DNA from: Haloechinothrix aidingensis
GTDB lineage: Bacteria > Actinomycetota > Actinomycetes > Mycobacteriales > Pseudonocardiaceae
DNA length: 64,000 nt
NCBI RefSeq assembly: GCF_013450155.1
Contig: NZ_JACCKD010000007.1
Coordinates: 186,001 to 250,000, forward strand
Direction of reading: 5' to 3'
The translations under genes were made by a program, and so were the position numbers. This document shows, piece after piece, positions 45,736 to 56,251 of the stretch. The notes below the pieces were generated by a model, which saw only the letters and a program-made list of their open reading frames with translations, was not told the DNA's origin and ran no database searches. The first letter of the stretch is position 1. Each line of letters begins with the position of its first letter.

Positions 45736-46805
45736 CGCACTCCTCCCTCGAGGGCCGGTTCGGTGTCGATGCCGAGCGCGCGCGCCGTCCCGACGAGCGC
45801 GTCCCGTACTGCAGGCTCCAGGTGAACGCCCTCGCGAAGCGTCTCTGCGTGGCGGGATGCCTCCAGCTCGCCCGGCAGGCACACCCGCTCGGTCCCCGGC
45901 GCGACCGGGGACGCTGCGATCGCCTCGGCGAAGGCGCCCATCCGCTCTGCGAACTCCTCGTCCGGTCCGAACGCGGCCGGCTCTATCGCCAGGAAGAAGT
46001 GCGCGCAGTCATTGGGCGCGGTGGTGTCCGCGTAGAGCCCGGATACCCCGGCGCCGAACGCGCCGCCGGACAGCACCCCGGTGAGCACGTCGACCATCAC
46101 GGCGAGGCCGTAGCCCTTGGGGCCGCCCGCGGGGAGCAGCATGCCTGCCAGCGCCGAAACTGGGTCGGTAGTGGGCACACCCTCGGCGTCGGTGCTCCAT
46201 GTGGCGGGTACGGTCCGGCCGTCCGCGGCGGCCATCCGGATCTTGCCGAGCGCCGCCTCGGACAACGCCATGTCGAGCACGACCGGTGTCCGGCCAGCGA
46301 CCGGGGCCCCGATCGCGAGCGGGTTGTTGCCGACGACCGGCGCGGCACCACCTGGCGCTGGCATGAGCGGTCGTGTGTTCGCGGCCGCGATACCGACACA
46401 GCCCTGCTCTGCGGCGGCCAGGACGTAACGGAACGCACCGCCGAAGTGGAACGCGTGGCGGACAGTCACAGCCCCGACGCCGAACCGCCGCGCCTTGGCC
46501 ACGGCGAGCCGCATGGCCTGATCGCCGGTGAGCTGGCCGAGCGCGTGGTGGCCGTCGAGCGCTGCGACCGCGCCGTGGTCGGCAACGACCTCGGCTTCCT
46601 CGTGTGTGCTGACCGAGCCCGACCGGAGGCGGTCCACGTACATCGGCACCAGCATTGCGCCGTGCGACGGGATGCCCCGGCAGTCGGCCTCCACCAGGGA
46701 CTCCGCCACGCTCCGGGACGCCTTTGCGGACAGTCCGGCGGCTGTGAAGATTCGGCTGACCATATCGGTCAGTGCGTCTACCGGAACCGTGTCCTGCGGA
46801 TCCAC
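45732..46805 (-). CDS. Malate/L-lactate/ureidoglycolate dehydrogenase family (Ldh2) oxidoreductase
   Basis: 357 aa NAD(P)-dependent Ldh2-fold enzyme, not related to classical lactate dehydrogenase. Hallmarks are ADCRGIPSHGAMLVPMYVDRL near residue 40 (catalytic His), VTVRHAFHFGGAFRY, VVGNNPLAIGAPV, LDMALSEAALGKI and PKGYGLAVMVDVLTG. It reduces or oxidises a 2-oxo/2-hydroxy acid. First gene of the left catabolic operon, with a 190-base gap to the araC stop. Confidence 0.9.
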   Translation of the reverse strand: MDPQDTVPVDALTDMVSRIFTAAGLSAKASRSVAESLVEADCRGIPSHGAMLVPMYVDRLRSGSVSTHEEAEVVADHGAVAALDGHHALGQLTGDQAMRLAVAKARRFGVGAVTVRHAFHFGGAFRYVLAAAEQGCVGIAAANTRPLMPAPGGAAPVVGNNPLAIGAPVAGRTPVVLDMALSEAALGKIRMAAADGRTVPATWSTDAEGVPTTDPVSALAGMLLPAGGPKGYGLAVMVDVLTGVLSGGAFGAGVSGLYADTTAPNDCAHFFLAIEPAAFGPDEEFAERMGAFAEAIAASPVAPGTERVCLPGELEASRHAETLREGVHLEPAVRDALVGTARALGIDTEPALEGGVR

Positions 46806-46995
46806 CGGGCACCTCGTTCCTCGATCGGCTGCTGTGTGTCAGGTCACGGTAGGAACTGGTCGAACACCCGGCTATCCGCTCAGCGCGCCGGTTGTCCGGA
46901 AACGCGCGATGATGAGCGCAGCACGAGGCACGTGGCCCGCCGACGCGGCGAATCCAGCGCGCGCCGGGTTCGCCCGCACCGCGGATCACGAGCCA

Positions 46996-48006
46996 TCAGC
47001 GACCGCGCAGGGTCTCCGAGGGTGACGTGCCGAAACGCTCCCGGTACTGCACGGCGAAGCGTCCGGCGTGCAGGAACCCCCATCGCATGGCGATGTCGGT
47101 GACGTTGGTGGTGGCCGGGTCGGCGACTTCGAGCTCGGCCCGCACCCGGCGCAGGCGCACGTCGCGCAGGTAGTTCATCGGCGTGGTGTCGAGATACCGC
47201 CGGAACCCCTCCTGCAACGCACGGACGCCGATGCCGACCGCCTCGGCGACGTCCTCCACCGTGAGCGGCTCGGCAGCGTGCGCGTCGATCAGCTCGACGG
47301 CCTGCTTGATCACCTTCGGGGCACTCGCCAGCGGCTCGCTGTGCAGCGCGGCGCTGTAGTTGTTCGGCTGCGCCAGCAGCAGCTGACTGAACAGCAGCCG
47401 CTGCAGCTCCGTCATCGCCAGCGGCTCGGCGGGGAGTGTGCCACCCGTGTCGACTTCGCGACGCAGCAGGTCTACGACGTTGCGCCAGGAACGGATCGCT
47501 TGCTGGTTCATGTCCATGCCCAGGTCGAACCGCAGTGGCCGGGTCAGTCGCTTCCCGAGCATCCTGCTCAGGTGATCCTCGAGGCCGGCGCGGTCGATCC
47601 ACAGGATCAGTTGCCTGTTCCCCTCACCCCACCGCATGACGAGGTCCTGGTCAGGCGCAGGCACGGACGCCACATGCGGGTCGGAGAGCAGTGTCTCGTT
47701 GCCGCACCGGATTTCCGCACGCCCGGCCAGCGGCATCTGGACCAGGAAGAAGTCCTGCAACTGACCGGGCGCGATACGGACCTCCGCGCCGTAGTCCAGG
47801 TAGTGCAGACCCACGTGGCCAAGGCGCACCGAGTGGAATCGCGCGTCGAGTGTGCCCTGCCCCTCGAGCGGCAACAGCTGGTGCGCGCAGAACGCCCTGG
47901 CCACCAGGTCACGTGCCTCCTCGACGTCGTGGGTATGGATATGCTCCCCGTGCGACAGCGGCAGGTCGACGAACTCCGACTCTTCCATATCGGGACTTCC
48001 GGCCAT
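46996..48006 (-). CDS. AraC-family transcriptional regulator of the catabolic locus
   Basis: 336 aa. An N-terminal AraC_binding_2-type cupin-like ligand domain (about 1-190) is followed by a C-terminal pair of helix-turn-helix motifs (about 235-335: LTVEDVAEAVGIGVRALQEG, then VTDIAMRWGFLHAGRFAVQY). ATG 48006 is chosen over GTG 48015 because GGAGG then sits 8 bases upstream. It lies between the two catabolic operons and is divergent from the right one; regulators of this subclass commonly activate aromatic degradation genes. Confidence 0.9.
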   Translation of the reverse strand: MAGSPDMEESEFVDLPLSHGEHIHTHDVEEARDLVARAFCAHQLLPLEGQGTLDARFHSVRLGHVGLHYLDYGAEVRIAPGQLQDFFLVQMPLAGRAEIRCGNETLLSDPHVASVPAPDQDLVMRWGEGNRQLILWIDRAGLEDHLSRMLGKRLTRPLRFDLGMDMNQQAIRSWRNVVDLLRREVDTGGTLPAEPLAMTELQRLLFSQLLLAQPNNYSAALHSEPLASAPKVIKQAVELIDAHAAEPLTVEDVAEAVGIGVRALQEGFRRYLDTTPMNYLRDVRLRRVRAELEVADPATTNVTDIAMRWGFLHAGRFAVQYRERFGTSPSETLRGR

Positions 48007-48051
48007 GGCGATCACCTCCGCCCGCTGCTAGCCGTGACACGCATCACTATG

Positions 48052-48064
48052 CCCTGAATCAGGG
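48052..48064. promoter_or_regulatory. Palindrome CCCTGA-A-TCAGGG in araC/SDR divergent promoter
   Basis: Exact 6-bp half-sites around one base, 46 bases from the araC start and 120 bases from the start of the right operon. Candidate regulator site, though AraC proteins usually bind direct repeats. Confidence 0.4.
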
Positions 48065-48131
48065 GCGACCGCGACACCCGATCCGCCTGTCCCGCGCGAA
48101 ACGCACAGTCGCCTCGCCAGGTGGATAGTGA

Positions 48132-48167
48132 GGGTTGGGTCACAGCCGTAGCGTCCCGCACCAACCC
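48132..48167 (+). promoter_or_regulatory. Leader stem-loop before the right catabolic operon
   Basis: GGGTTGG (48132-48138) pairs with CCAACCC (48161-48167), a 7-bp stem with a 22-base loop. It ends just ahead of the GGAGG ribosome binding site of the first gene. It may be an attenuating leader or an operator. Confidence 0.35.
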
Positions 48168-48183
48168 AATAGCAGGAGGTGCG

Positions 48184-48975
48184 ATGCGACTGGCAGGCAA
48201 GACCGCCGTCGTGACCGGCGGCGCAACGATCATCGGGCAGGCAGTGGTGCGGGCGTTGCACGGTGACGGAGCCAACGTGATGATCGCCGACATCGACGAC
48301 GCGGGCGCTAAGGCCCTGGCCCACCAGCTCGGCACCGGCGTGCTGGCACGGCATACAGATATCACCGACGACGCCGAGATCGCCGGTTGCGTGGCGGAGA
48401 CCGTCGACCGTTTCGGCGGCATCGATATCCTGGTCAACCTGGCCTGCTCCTATGTGGACGATGGAGCGGATTCCAGCCGCGCACAGTGGGCACATGCGCT
48501 GGACGTCAACCTCGTCAGCGCGGCGATGTTCGCGCAGGCGGCGCGCCCGCACATGAAGGACAGGGGCGGCGCCATCGTGAACTTCACGTCGATCTCGGCG
48601 AAAGTCGCGCAGAGCGAGCGCTGGATATATCCGGTCAGCAAGGCGGCGCTCGTGCAGCTGACCCGAAACATGGCACTCGACTTCGCGGCCGACGGCATCC
48701 GCGTGAACTCGGTGAGTCCGGGATGGACGTGGTCGAAGGTGATGGACGAGCTCACCGGCTCGGACCGCGCTCGTACCGACCGCGTCGCCGCGCCGTTCCA
48801 CGTCCTCGGCCGCGCAGGCGATCCCGAGGAAGTCGCCACGGTCGTGGCGTTTCTCTGCTCGGAAGCGGCGTCCTTCGTCACCGGAGCCGATTGGGCCGCC
48901 GACGGTGGCTACTCGGCGATGGGTCCCGAACAGGCCGTCCCGGCCATCTCCCAGCTCTCCGACCCCCGGAGGTAA
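48184..48975 (+). CDS. Short-chain dehydrogenase/reductase, first gene of right operon
   Basis: 263 aa SDR with an altered cofactor loop: TGGATIIG (11-18) replaces the usual TGxxxGIG, with Ile where a Gly is expected. Asp at DIDD after strand 2 favours NAD. Catalytic Ser in FTSISA and Y-x3-K in YPVSKAAL are intact, and the C terminus ADGGYSAMG is classical. ATG 48184 has GGAGG 5 bases upstream. With the StyA-like gene 3 bases later it resembles the indole-oxidation IifB/IifC arrangement. Confidence 0.88.
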   Translation: MRLAGKTAVVTGGATIIGQAVVRALHGDGANVMIADIDDAGAKALAHQLGTGVLARHTDITDDAEIAGCVAETVDRFGGIDILVNLACSYVDDGADSSRAQWAHALDVNLVSAAMFAQAARPHMKDRGGAIVNFTSISAKVAQSERWIYPVSKAALVQLTRNMALDFAADGIRVNSVSPGWTWSKVMDELTGSDRARTDRVAAPFHVLGRAGDPEEVATVVAFLCSEAASFVTGADWAADGGYSAMGPEQAVPAISQLSDPRR

Positions 48976-48978
48976 CCC

Positions 48979-50202
48979 ATGCGCACCATCACCATCGTCG
49001 GTGCAGGCCAAGCCGGCCTTCAGCTCGGCATCGGCCTGCTCGACCACGGTTACGACGTCACCGTCGTCTCCAACCGGACGCCGGACGATATCCGCGCCGG
49101 GAAAGTCATGTCCAGCCAGTGCATGTTCGGTAGTTCGCTCGCCAGGGAGCGCATGCTCGGCCTGAACCTGTGGGACGAGCGGTGCCCGCCGGTGGAGGGT
49201 ATTGGATTCACCGTGCCGGACGGCGAGGGAGGCAGGGCCATCTCGTGGGCGTCCCGGCTGGACGTACCGGCACAGTCGGTCGACCAGCGAGTGAAGATTC
49301 CCGCCTGGATGAACGAGTTCGAGCTGCGCGGCGGCAAGCTCGACATCATGGAGGCCGGGATCGACGACCTCGAGTCCTACGCGCGCTCCTCCGACCTGGT
49401 GCTCGTCGCGGCGGGCAAGGGGGACGTGTCGAAGCTGTTCGAACGCGACGCCGAACGCTCCACCTACGACGAGCCGCAGCGCGCGCTCGCCCTGACGTAC
49501 GTGGCCGGTATGCGGCCGCGCGAGGAGTTCTCGGCGGTGTCGTTCAACCTGATCCCCGGCGTGGGCGAGTACTTCGTCTTCCCGGCCCTCACGACCACAG
49601 GTCCCTGCGAGATCATGGTGTTCGAGGGGGTTCCCGGCGGGCCGATGGACTGCTGGAGCGATGTCCGCTCGCCCCAGCAGCACCTCGAGACATCGGTGCG
49701 GATCCTCGAGGAGTTCCTGCCGTGGGAGGCCGAACGCTGCGGCGACCTGCGGCTCACCGACGACAACGGCGTCCTCGCGGGCCGGTTCCCGCCGACCGTG
49801 CGCAAGCCCGTCGGCGTGCTGCCGTCTGGCTCGTACGTGCTCGGCCTCGCCGACGTGGTCGTGCTCAACGACCCGATCACCGGCCAGGGCTCCAACAACG
49901 CCAGCAAGTGCGCGGCATCGTATCTGTCCAGCATTCTCGAACACGGCGACCGGCCGTTCGACCGCGCCTTCATGCGGGAAACCTTCGAGAGGTACTGGGA
50001 CTACGCGCAGTACGTAGCCGGGTGGACGAACGCGCTGCTCGCGCCACCGCCATCGCACGCGCTCGACCTGCTCGGCGCCGCGAACGACCATCCGAGGATC
50101 GCGCGCCGGTTCGCCAACGGATTCGACGACCCCCGTGACTTCTTCCACTGGTTCATGGATCCCGCGAGCGCCCAGAGCTACCTCGCGTCGATCGCCGCCT
50201 GA
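48979..50202 (+). CDS. StyA-like (styrene/indole monooxygenase family) FAD-dependent monooxygenase
   Basis: 407 aa external (two-component) flavoprotein monooxygenase that uses reduced FAD from a partner reductase. FAD motif IVGAGQAGLQLGIGL (G8-x-G10-x2-G13), QRVKIPAWMNEFELRGG, LVLVAAGKGDVSKLF, and the StyA-type substrate domain with RDAERSTYDEPQRALALTYV and NDPITGQGSNNASK. It epoxidises or hydroxylates styrene/indole-like rings in known members. The reductase gene follows after 26 bases. Confidence 0.9.
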   Translation: MRTITIVGAGQAGLQLGIGLLDHGYDVTVVSNRTPDDIRAGKVMSSQCMFGSSLARERMLGLNLWDERCPPVEGIGFTVPDGEGGRAISWASRLDVPAQSVDQRVKIPAWMNEFELRGGKLDIMEAGIDDLESYARSSDLVLVAAGKGDVSKLFERDAERSTYDEPQRALALTYVAGMRPREEFSAVSFNLIPGVGEYFVFPALTTTGPCEIMVFEGVPGGPMDCWSDVRSPQQHLETSVRILEEFLPWEAERCGDLRLTDDNGVLAGRFPPTVRKPVGVLPSGSYVLGLADVVVLNDPITGQGSNNASKCAASYLSSILEHGDRPFDRAFMRETFERYWDYAQYVAGWTNALLAPPPSHALDLLGAANDHPRIARRFANGFDDPRDFFHWFMDPASAQSYLASIAA

Positions 50203-50228
50203 ACCCCTGACCCCTTCGCGGAGGAACG

Positions 50229-50750
50229 ATGACCAGCACCCTGACCGAGCACGCCGTTACCCGCGACTTCGATCCGCGCGAACTGCGCACCGCTCTCGGC
50301 CGGTACACCACCGGCGTCACCGTGATCACCGCCAGCACCGCGGGCGGCCACCGGATCGGTGTCACCGCGAACTCGTTCACCTCGGTGTCGTTGGAGCCGC
50401 CTCTGGTGGCGTGGTGCCCTGCCAAGCGCGCGCCGAGCCTGCCGGACCTCGCGCAGGCCACGCACTTCGCGGTCAACGTGCTCGCCGCCGAGCAGCACCG
50501 GCTGTCCACACAGTTCGCCACTCCGGCGCCGGACAAGTTCGATGGCGTGGCGACCACCGAGGGACTCGGTGCGGCACCGCTGATCGAGGGCGCGCTCGCC
50601 CGCTTCCAGTGCCGCCCGGTGCGCTGGGTGGACGCCGGTGACCACGTGATCTGTATCGCCGAGGTCGAGCGCTTCGACACGGCCGACGGCGACCCACTGG
50701 TGTTCCACGGCGGCGCGTACCACGTGGCCGCACCGCACCCCGAGTTCTGA
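50229..50750 (+). CDS. Flavin reductase (StyB/HpaC-like), partner of the monooxygenase
   Basis: 173 aa flavin:NAD(P)H reductase-like split barrel. LRTALGRYTTGVTVITA at the N terminus, VTANSFTSVSLEPPLVAWCP (flavin contact), and the C-terminal half with DHVICIAEVERFDTADGDPL. It supplies reduced flavin to the StyA-like enzyme encoded immediately upstream. ATG 50229 has GGAGG upstream. Next come the CoxMSL genes after 12 bases. Confidence 0.92.
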   Translation: MTSTLTEHAVTRDFDPRELRTALGRYTTGVTVITASTAGGHRIGVTANSFTSVSLEPPLVAWCPAKRAPSLPDLAQATHFAVNVLAAEQHRLSTQFATPAPDKFDGVATTEGLGAAPLIEGALARFQCRPVRWVDAGDHVICIAEVERFDTADGDPLVFHGGAYHVAAPHPEF

Positions 50751-50762
50751 GGACGGCCCGCC

Positions 50763-51643
50763 ATGCTGCTACCACCGCTGAGGTACCTCCGGCCGGAAAC
50801 TCCCGGCGACGCCGCGGCGCTGCTGTCCGAGATGGACGGCAGCGTGGTGCTTGCCGGCGGCCAGACATTGCTGAACATGCTCAAGCTCGACCTGGCCCGT
50901 CCGGCCGCGCTGGTCGACGTGCACCGGATCTCGGCGCTGCGCGATATCCGGCATCGCGAGGACGGCACCCTGATCATCGGGGCCGCGGTGACCTACAGCG
51001 CCCTCGCCGGCTCATCCGAAACCCGGCGGACGCATCCCGCCGTGGCGGACATGGCGGCGAGCCTTGTCGACCGGCAGGTCCGCAACCGCGGCACGATCGG
51101 CGGCAACTGCTGTCTCAACGACCCGGCGAACAACTTCCCGCCGTTGCTCGCCGCGCTGGACGCCCGGTTCCGGGTGCTCGGGACGGACGGCGAGCGCGTG
51201 CTGCGGGCGGATGAGTTCTTCGTCGGCACGCTCGCCACCGGTCTCCGCCGCGGTGAGCTGCTCGTCGCGGTCGAGGTCCCCGCCATGCCTCCGGGATCCG
51301 TAGTGGCACACGAGCACCTGCAGGTCGGTGCCGACTCGTGGGCGATCGCTCGCGCGGTCGTACGACTCGACAGAGATGGCACCGGTGGCACTGGCGAGGG
51401 GTTCGTCACCGACGCCCGCGCCGTCCTCGGCGCCGTGTACGGCTCACCCCTTCGCCTGCACTCGGTCGAACGATCGCTTTCCAGCGCGCGGGTGTCGCCC
51501 GGCCTCGCCGACGCCGCGACGGCTCTGCGGGAGGTCGACGTGCGGCCCACGGAAGACGTGCATTGCTCGACGGCCTACCGCCTGGAAATGGCTGAAGTCC
51601 AGCTGCGGCGCGCGCTCCGCGCCGCTGTCGAAGGGAGCATCCG

Positions 51644-51647
<4 letters not shown>
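50763..51647 (+). CDS. Molybdenum hydroxylase FAD subunit (CoxM-type)
   Basis: 294 aa medium subunit of a xanthine-oxidase-family enzyme. It carries FAD and passes electrons from the iron-sulfur subunit. FAD-binding motifs VLAGGQTLLNMLKLDLARPA near 32-50 and NRGTIGGNCCLNDPANNFPPLL near 107-130, then the C-terminal CO_deh_flav_C domain. The usual TIGGNIA.ADP pattern is modified to TIGGNCCLNDP. The gene overlaps the next subunit by 4 bases. Confidence 0.9.
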
Positions 51648-52173
<526 letters not shown>

Positions 52174-52177
<4 letters not shown>

Positions 52178-54624
52178 CCACTGAGCACATCGCACCCGGG
52201 ACCGTGACCCGACGGTTCACCGGACAGGCGATGCCGCGCAAGGAGGACGCCCGCCTCCTCAAGGCACAGGGCGAGTTCGGTGACGACACCCCCGTAGCGC
52301 ACCTGGCGTACGTCGCATTCGTCCGCTCGCCCTACGCGCACGCCAGGATCGCCGCCATCGACGTGTCCGGCGCCGAGCAGGCTCCCGGCTACCTCGGCTG
52401 CCTCGTGCCCGACGAGGTCGAGACGTTGACGGACCCGTACCTGGAGCTTCAGGGGCCTCCGGGGGACGCTGAGGTGGACCGGTGCCTCGCGTCCGGCGGA
52501 ATCGCCCGTTTCGCAGGCGAACCGGTGGTGGCCGTGGCCGCCGAAACCCGCGAGGCCGCCCGCGACGCCGCCGAAGCCGTCGTCGTGGAGTACGAGCCGC
52601 TGCCACACGTGGTCGACGCGCGCGAGGCCGTCCAGCCCGACGCCCCGCTCGTCCACGAACCGGTCGGCACCAACGTCGCCTTCGACTCACTGTACGACTG
52701 GGGCGACATCGACTTCGCCATGGACAACGCCGACCACGTCATCGAAGTCGACGAGCTGCACTTCCACCGGTTCTCCTCCACCCCACTCGAGTGCGGAGCG
52801 ATCACCGTGGAGTACGACGCCGGTGTGGACACCTTCACCTTCACGGGCGGTTTCGCCACCCCGCAGCTGGCCACCCTGAACCTGTCCGTGGCACTGCGCC
52901 ATCCGTTCAGCAAGCTCCGGGTGCTCAGCAAGGACATCGGCGGCTCGTTCGGGCTCAAGCTGAACATGCACATCCCCGCCACCGCCGCCGCGCTGCTGTC
53001 ACGCAAGCTCGGACGTCCGATGCGCTGGACGGAGACCCGCACCGAGCACCATCAAGCAGGCGGACACGGCAACGAACGATGGTTCCGTGACGTCCGGATG
53101 GCCGTGCAGCGCGACGGGACAGTGCTGGGCTTGACCTATGACGCGCTCGACGATGTCGGAGCGTACACCCGGTACGAGCCGCTCGGCGGGGTGATCTGGA
53201 CCCAGGTAGCCAACGCATGCTACCAGCTCAAACACCTCAAGGTGCACTACCGCTCGGTGTACACGAACAAGGGACCCGTGCACCCGAACCGTGGCTACTC
53301 GCGAATGCAGCACCTGTGGCTGGTCGAGCGGATGATGGATATCGCCGCGCACAAGCTCGGCTTCGACCCTGTCGAGTTCCGCACCCGCAACTACGTGCAA
53401 CCCGAGCAGTACCCGTACACCACGGTCAACGGTTGCGTGTACGACTCGGGGGACCTGCCGCTGTCCCTGCGCAAGGCGCTGGACCTGATCGACTACCGCG
53501 GTGCCCGCGAACTCCAGGAGAGGCTATCAGGAAGCGGGAAGCGAATCGGCATCGGAATCGGGTCCACTCTGGATTCCGGCACGAACAACCTCGGTCAGGC
53601 TCGGCTGATCAACGGTGAGCTTCCGTTCAGCGGCAACACAGAGGGCGGGTTGGTCCGGCTCGGCGCCGACGGCACCGTGTACGCCACGACCGGCGGGGTC
53701 GCGTTCGGCCAGGGACACGAGACCACCATCGCCCAGGTGGTCGCAGACATGTTGGGCGTCGCCTATGACGAGGTCCAGGTACAGCGGGGAAGTGACTCGG
53801 CTCTGTCCGCGCAGACCGGGATGTCCGGGTCGTACGCGTCCCAGTTCGCGGTCACCGGAATCGGCGCGATCCTCAATGCCACGAAGAAACTCGCGCACGA
53901 GATCAACCTGGTGGCGGCGAGCGCCCTCGGCTGCACGCCGGACGACATCACGCTGGTCGACGGGCACGCCGTGGTCGCCGACGACCCCGACCGGGCGCTG
54001 CCGTTCTCCGCGGTCGCAGGCATCGTGCACTTCTCTCCCGCCGACCTTCCGCCGGAGGTCGCCGACGAGGTCGGCCTCGTGGGACGGGCGGTGTACCGAG
54101 CACCCTTCGAGATTCCCGATACCGAGCGCAAGTACGGCAACCTCACGCTCACCTACGCCACTCAGGTCCACGCCTGCGTGGTGGAGATCGACGAGGAGAC
54201 CGGGCACACGAGGCTGCTGCGGTACGCGATGGTCGACGATTGCGGCACCCCGATCAACCCGATGGTGATCGAGGGCCAGGTGCACGGCGCGACGGTGCAC
54301 GGCATCTCGGCCGCGCTATACGAACACCTCTCATACGACGCGGAGGGGCAGCTGGTTGCAGGCAACTTCTACGACTACCACGCGGCCACCGCGTACGACC
54401 TACCGAGCTTCCGCTACGACAACGTCGTCAGCCCCTCGCCTTTCGCCCCGGTCGGCGCGAAAGGGATGGGCGAGGGCGGCGGCGCTCCGCTGCACGCGCT
54501 CAGCGCCGCGTTCCAGGACGCCGTCGGCGACCGCGCGATGGTGCTCGATTCGTGTAACCCCCCTGAGCGCGTGTTGCGCCTCCTGCGCGGCCTCGACGCC
54601 GAGAGAGTGAGAGTGATCCGATGA
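52174..54624 (+). CDS. Molybdenum hydroxylase large (Mo-MCD) subunit with atypical active-site loop
   Basis: 816 aa CoxL/XDH-type large subunit. It has the aldehyde oxidase a/b hammerhead domain (about 20-130) and the Mo-binding domain. GGSFGLK lies at 256-262, and the catalytic Glu767 lies in KGMGEGGGAPLHAL. The loop that carries AYxCSFR (CODH form I) or AYRGAGR (form II) reads HPNRGYSRMQH at 370-380, so it is not a CO dehydrogenase. It probably hydroxylates an N-heteroaromatic or similar ring next to nitrogen; the exact substrate is unknown. Overlaps neighbours by 4 bases. Confidence 0.9.
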
Positions 54625-55049
54625 TCACGCTGACCGGCCGGTTCGACACCCCGGCAGACGCGGCGGCCCTGCTCGCGCTGCACGGCGGGCCGGAGGCGCT
54701 CGCGGCGGTGCCCACGCTGCGCGGCGTCCGGCGGGACGCCTCCGGCGGCATCCGCGCCGCCTTCTCCCCGCGCGGCACGTTCGTCCCCATGCCCTTCGCG
54801 CTAACCGTCTCCGTCGAGCGGGCGAGCGCGACCGGCGCGCAACTGGCAGTGCGCGCCACCCGTGGTCAGACTGCGGTCGATGTTCAGCTGCGCCTCGGTT
54901 TCGAGCCGAGTACGTCGGGAACGACCGTGTCCTGGGCCGCCGATGTCTCCGTCCGGGGAACCGGCGCTACGGTCGGGCAACGCGTGGTCCGCGATCTCGT
55001 GTACGCCGCGATCGACGAGATACTGCGCGACACGGCGGCGGTGGCATGA
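54621..55049 (+). CDS. CoxG-like SRPBCC-domain protein
   Basis: 142 aa. A START/SRPBCC-type hydrophobic pocket protein of the carbon monoxide dehydrogenase subunit G group. MITLTGRFDTPADAAALLAL and TTVSWAADVSVRGTGATVGQR match the family layout. CoxG members help assemble or anchor Mo hydroxylases. It lies directly after the large subunit, overlapping it by 4 bases, and also overlaps the amidohydrolase. Confidence 0.78.
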   Translation: MITLTGRFDTPADAAALLALHGGPEALAAVPTLRGVRRDASGGIRAAFSPRGTFVPMPFALTVSVERASATGAQLAVRATRGQTAVDVQLRLGFEPSTSGTTVSWAADVSVRGTGATVGQRVVRDLVYAAIDEILRDTAAVA

Positions 55050-55990
55050 TGGCGGCGGTAGACCTGCACGTCCACCTCGCCCCTGCACTCGACGCCGACG
55101 GTCTCCGTATCCCTGGTATCGGCCGGGCGGTCGACGGGCGCCTGACAGCCGACGGCGCTCCGTTGGGACCGCCCGCCCTCTACGACGCGGACCAGGCCGA
55201 GGCGTACCTCGACCGTGCCGGGCTGGACGAGGCCGTCGTGTCCATCCCGCCCCCATTCTTCCGCCAGGGCCTGCCGTGCACCGCACAATGGGTGCGCGCG
55301 GTCAACCACGGCCTGCTCCGGGTCACCCAGGAACGCACCCGCCTGCGACCGCTGGCGTACCTGCCACTCGAGGAACCGGAACTTGCCGCAGACGAGTACG
55401 AACGGGTCCGGGATGACGAGCGGTTCGCCGGTGTATGCGGCCCGGCAGGTGGGCGGTCTATTTCCCTGGCGGACACACGTTTCGATGCACTGTGGAAGGG
55501 ACTGGATGCCGAGCGGCGACTACTCCTGCTACATCCCGGCGCCTCGCCCGATGACCGGCTGGAGGAGTTCTACCTGCACAACCTGCTCGGCAACCCGGTG
55601 GAGACCACGGTGGCCACCGCCCAGCTCGTGTTCGGCGACGTTCTCGCGCGGTACCCTGGGCTCCGCTTACTCCTCGTCCACTGCGGCGGGTGCGTACCCG
55701 CCGTCGCCGGACGCTGGCAGCGCGGGTCGGAGACCGGACGTCCTGGCGTCGAGGTCCTCACCGAATCGCCGCGCCGGGCTCTGCGCCGGGTGTTCGTGGA
55801 CTGCCTTGCACACGATCCCGGCCTCGTGGACCAGGCGGTCTCCGTGTTCGGCGCGGACCGGGTGGTACTGGGCAGCGACTGGCCGTTCACTATGGGCACC
55901 GATGACCCACGCTACCAGGTCGCACACCGCGGCCCGGCGTTCGTGAATCGTGTCGCCACCGCCAACGCCGCGGCCGCACTGGGTTGGTAG
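55046..55990 (+). CDS. Amidohydrolase 2-family enzyme (ACMSD/decarboxylase-like)
   Basis: 314 aa TIM-barrel metal enzyme. DLHVHLAP at the N terminus (His-x-His metal pair), LLLHPGASP, LLLVHCGGCVPAVAGRW with a metal His, and LGSDWPFTMG with the catalytic Asp. Family members include 2-amino-3-carboxymuconate semialdehyde decarboxylase and ring-acid decarboxylases such as those of dihydroxypicolinate and dihydroxybenzoate degradation. Last gene of the right operon, its stop touching the decayed HEPN gene on the other strand. Confidence 0.87.
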   Translation: MMAAVDLHVHLAPALDADGLRIPGIGRAVDGRLTADGAPLGPPALYDADQAEAYLDRAGLDEAVVSIPPPFFRQGLPCTAQWVRAVNHGLLRVTQERTRLRPLAYLPLEEPELAADEYERVRDDERFAGVCGPAGGRSISLADTRFDALWKGLDAERRLLLLHPGASPDDRLEEFYLHNLLGNPVETTVATAQLVFGDVLARYPGLRLLLVHCGGCVPAVAGRWQRGSETGRPGVEVLTESPRRALRRVFVDCLAHDPGLVDQAVSVFGADRVVLGSDWPFTMGTDDPRYQVAHRGPAFVNRVATANAAAALGW

Positions 55991-56230
55991 CTACGCCTGT
56001 AGCGCGTCCCTGAGCTCGGGAGCGTACCGTTCAACAGCTTCCGACACGAAGTCGTCGTCAGCAGACCGGTAGTTGTGCGCGATGCGATTGCGCGTGCCCG
56101 TGATCAGGCACCAGGCGGACGACGTTGTACTGGCACCCCGTGCCACCGCGATGTCCGAGTCATACGCTTCCCGCCCACGACGGGTCAGCTGACACGTCTC
56201 CTCCAGTGTCATGGCTACGTACAGCGGCAC
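55991..56230 (-). pseudogene. Decayed HepT-like HEPN toxin gene
   Basis: 79 residues remain of a normally 100-140 aa HEPN protein. The C-terminal part ITGTRNRIAHNYRSADDDFV is intact, including the RNase motif R-x4-H-x-Y (RNRIAHNY). The N-terminal part (CQLTRRGREAYDSDIAVARG) is also HepT-like, but about 30 residues between them are missing. Its neighbour upstream on the same strand is a frameshifted MNT antitoxin gene, so the pair is almost surely inactive. Confidence 0.7.
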
Positions 56231-56251
56231 TCTGCGGTTCCGACCTCCATA

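Noticed and set aside
48028-50148. 706-codon minus-strand frame
   Set aside because: Antisense to the SDR and StyA-like genes, which have intact motifs and ribosome binding sites.
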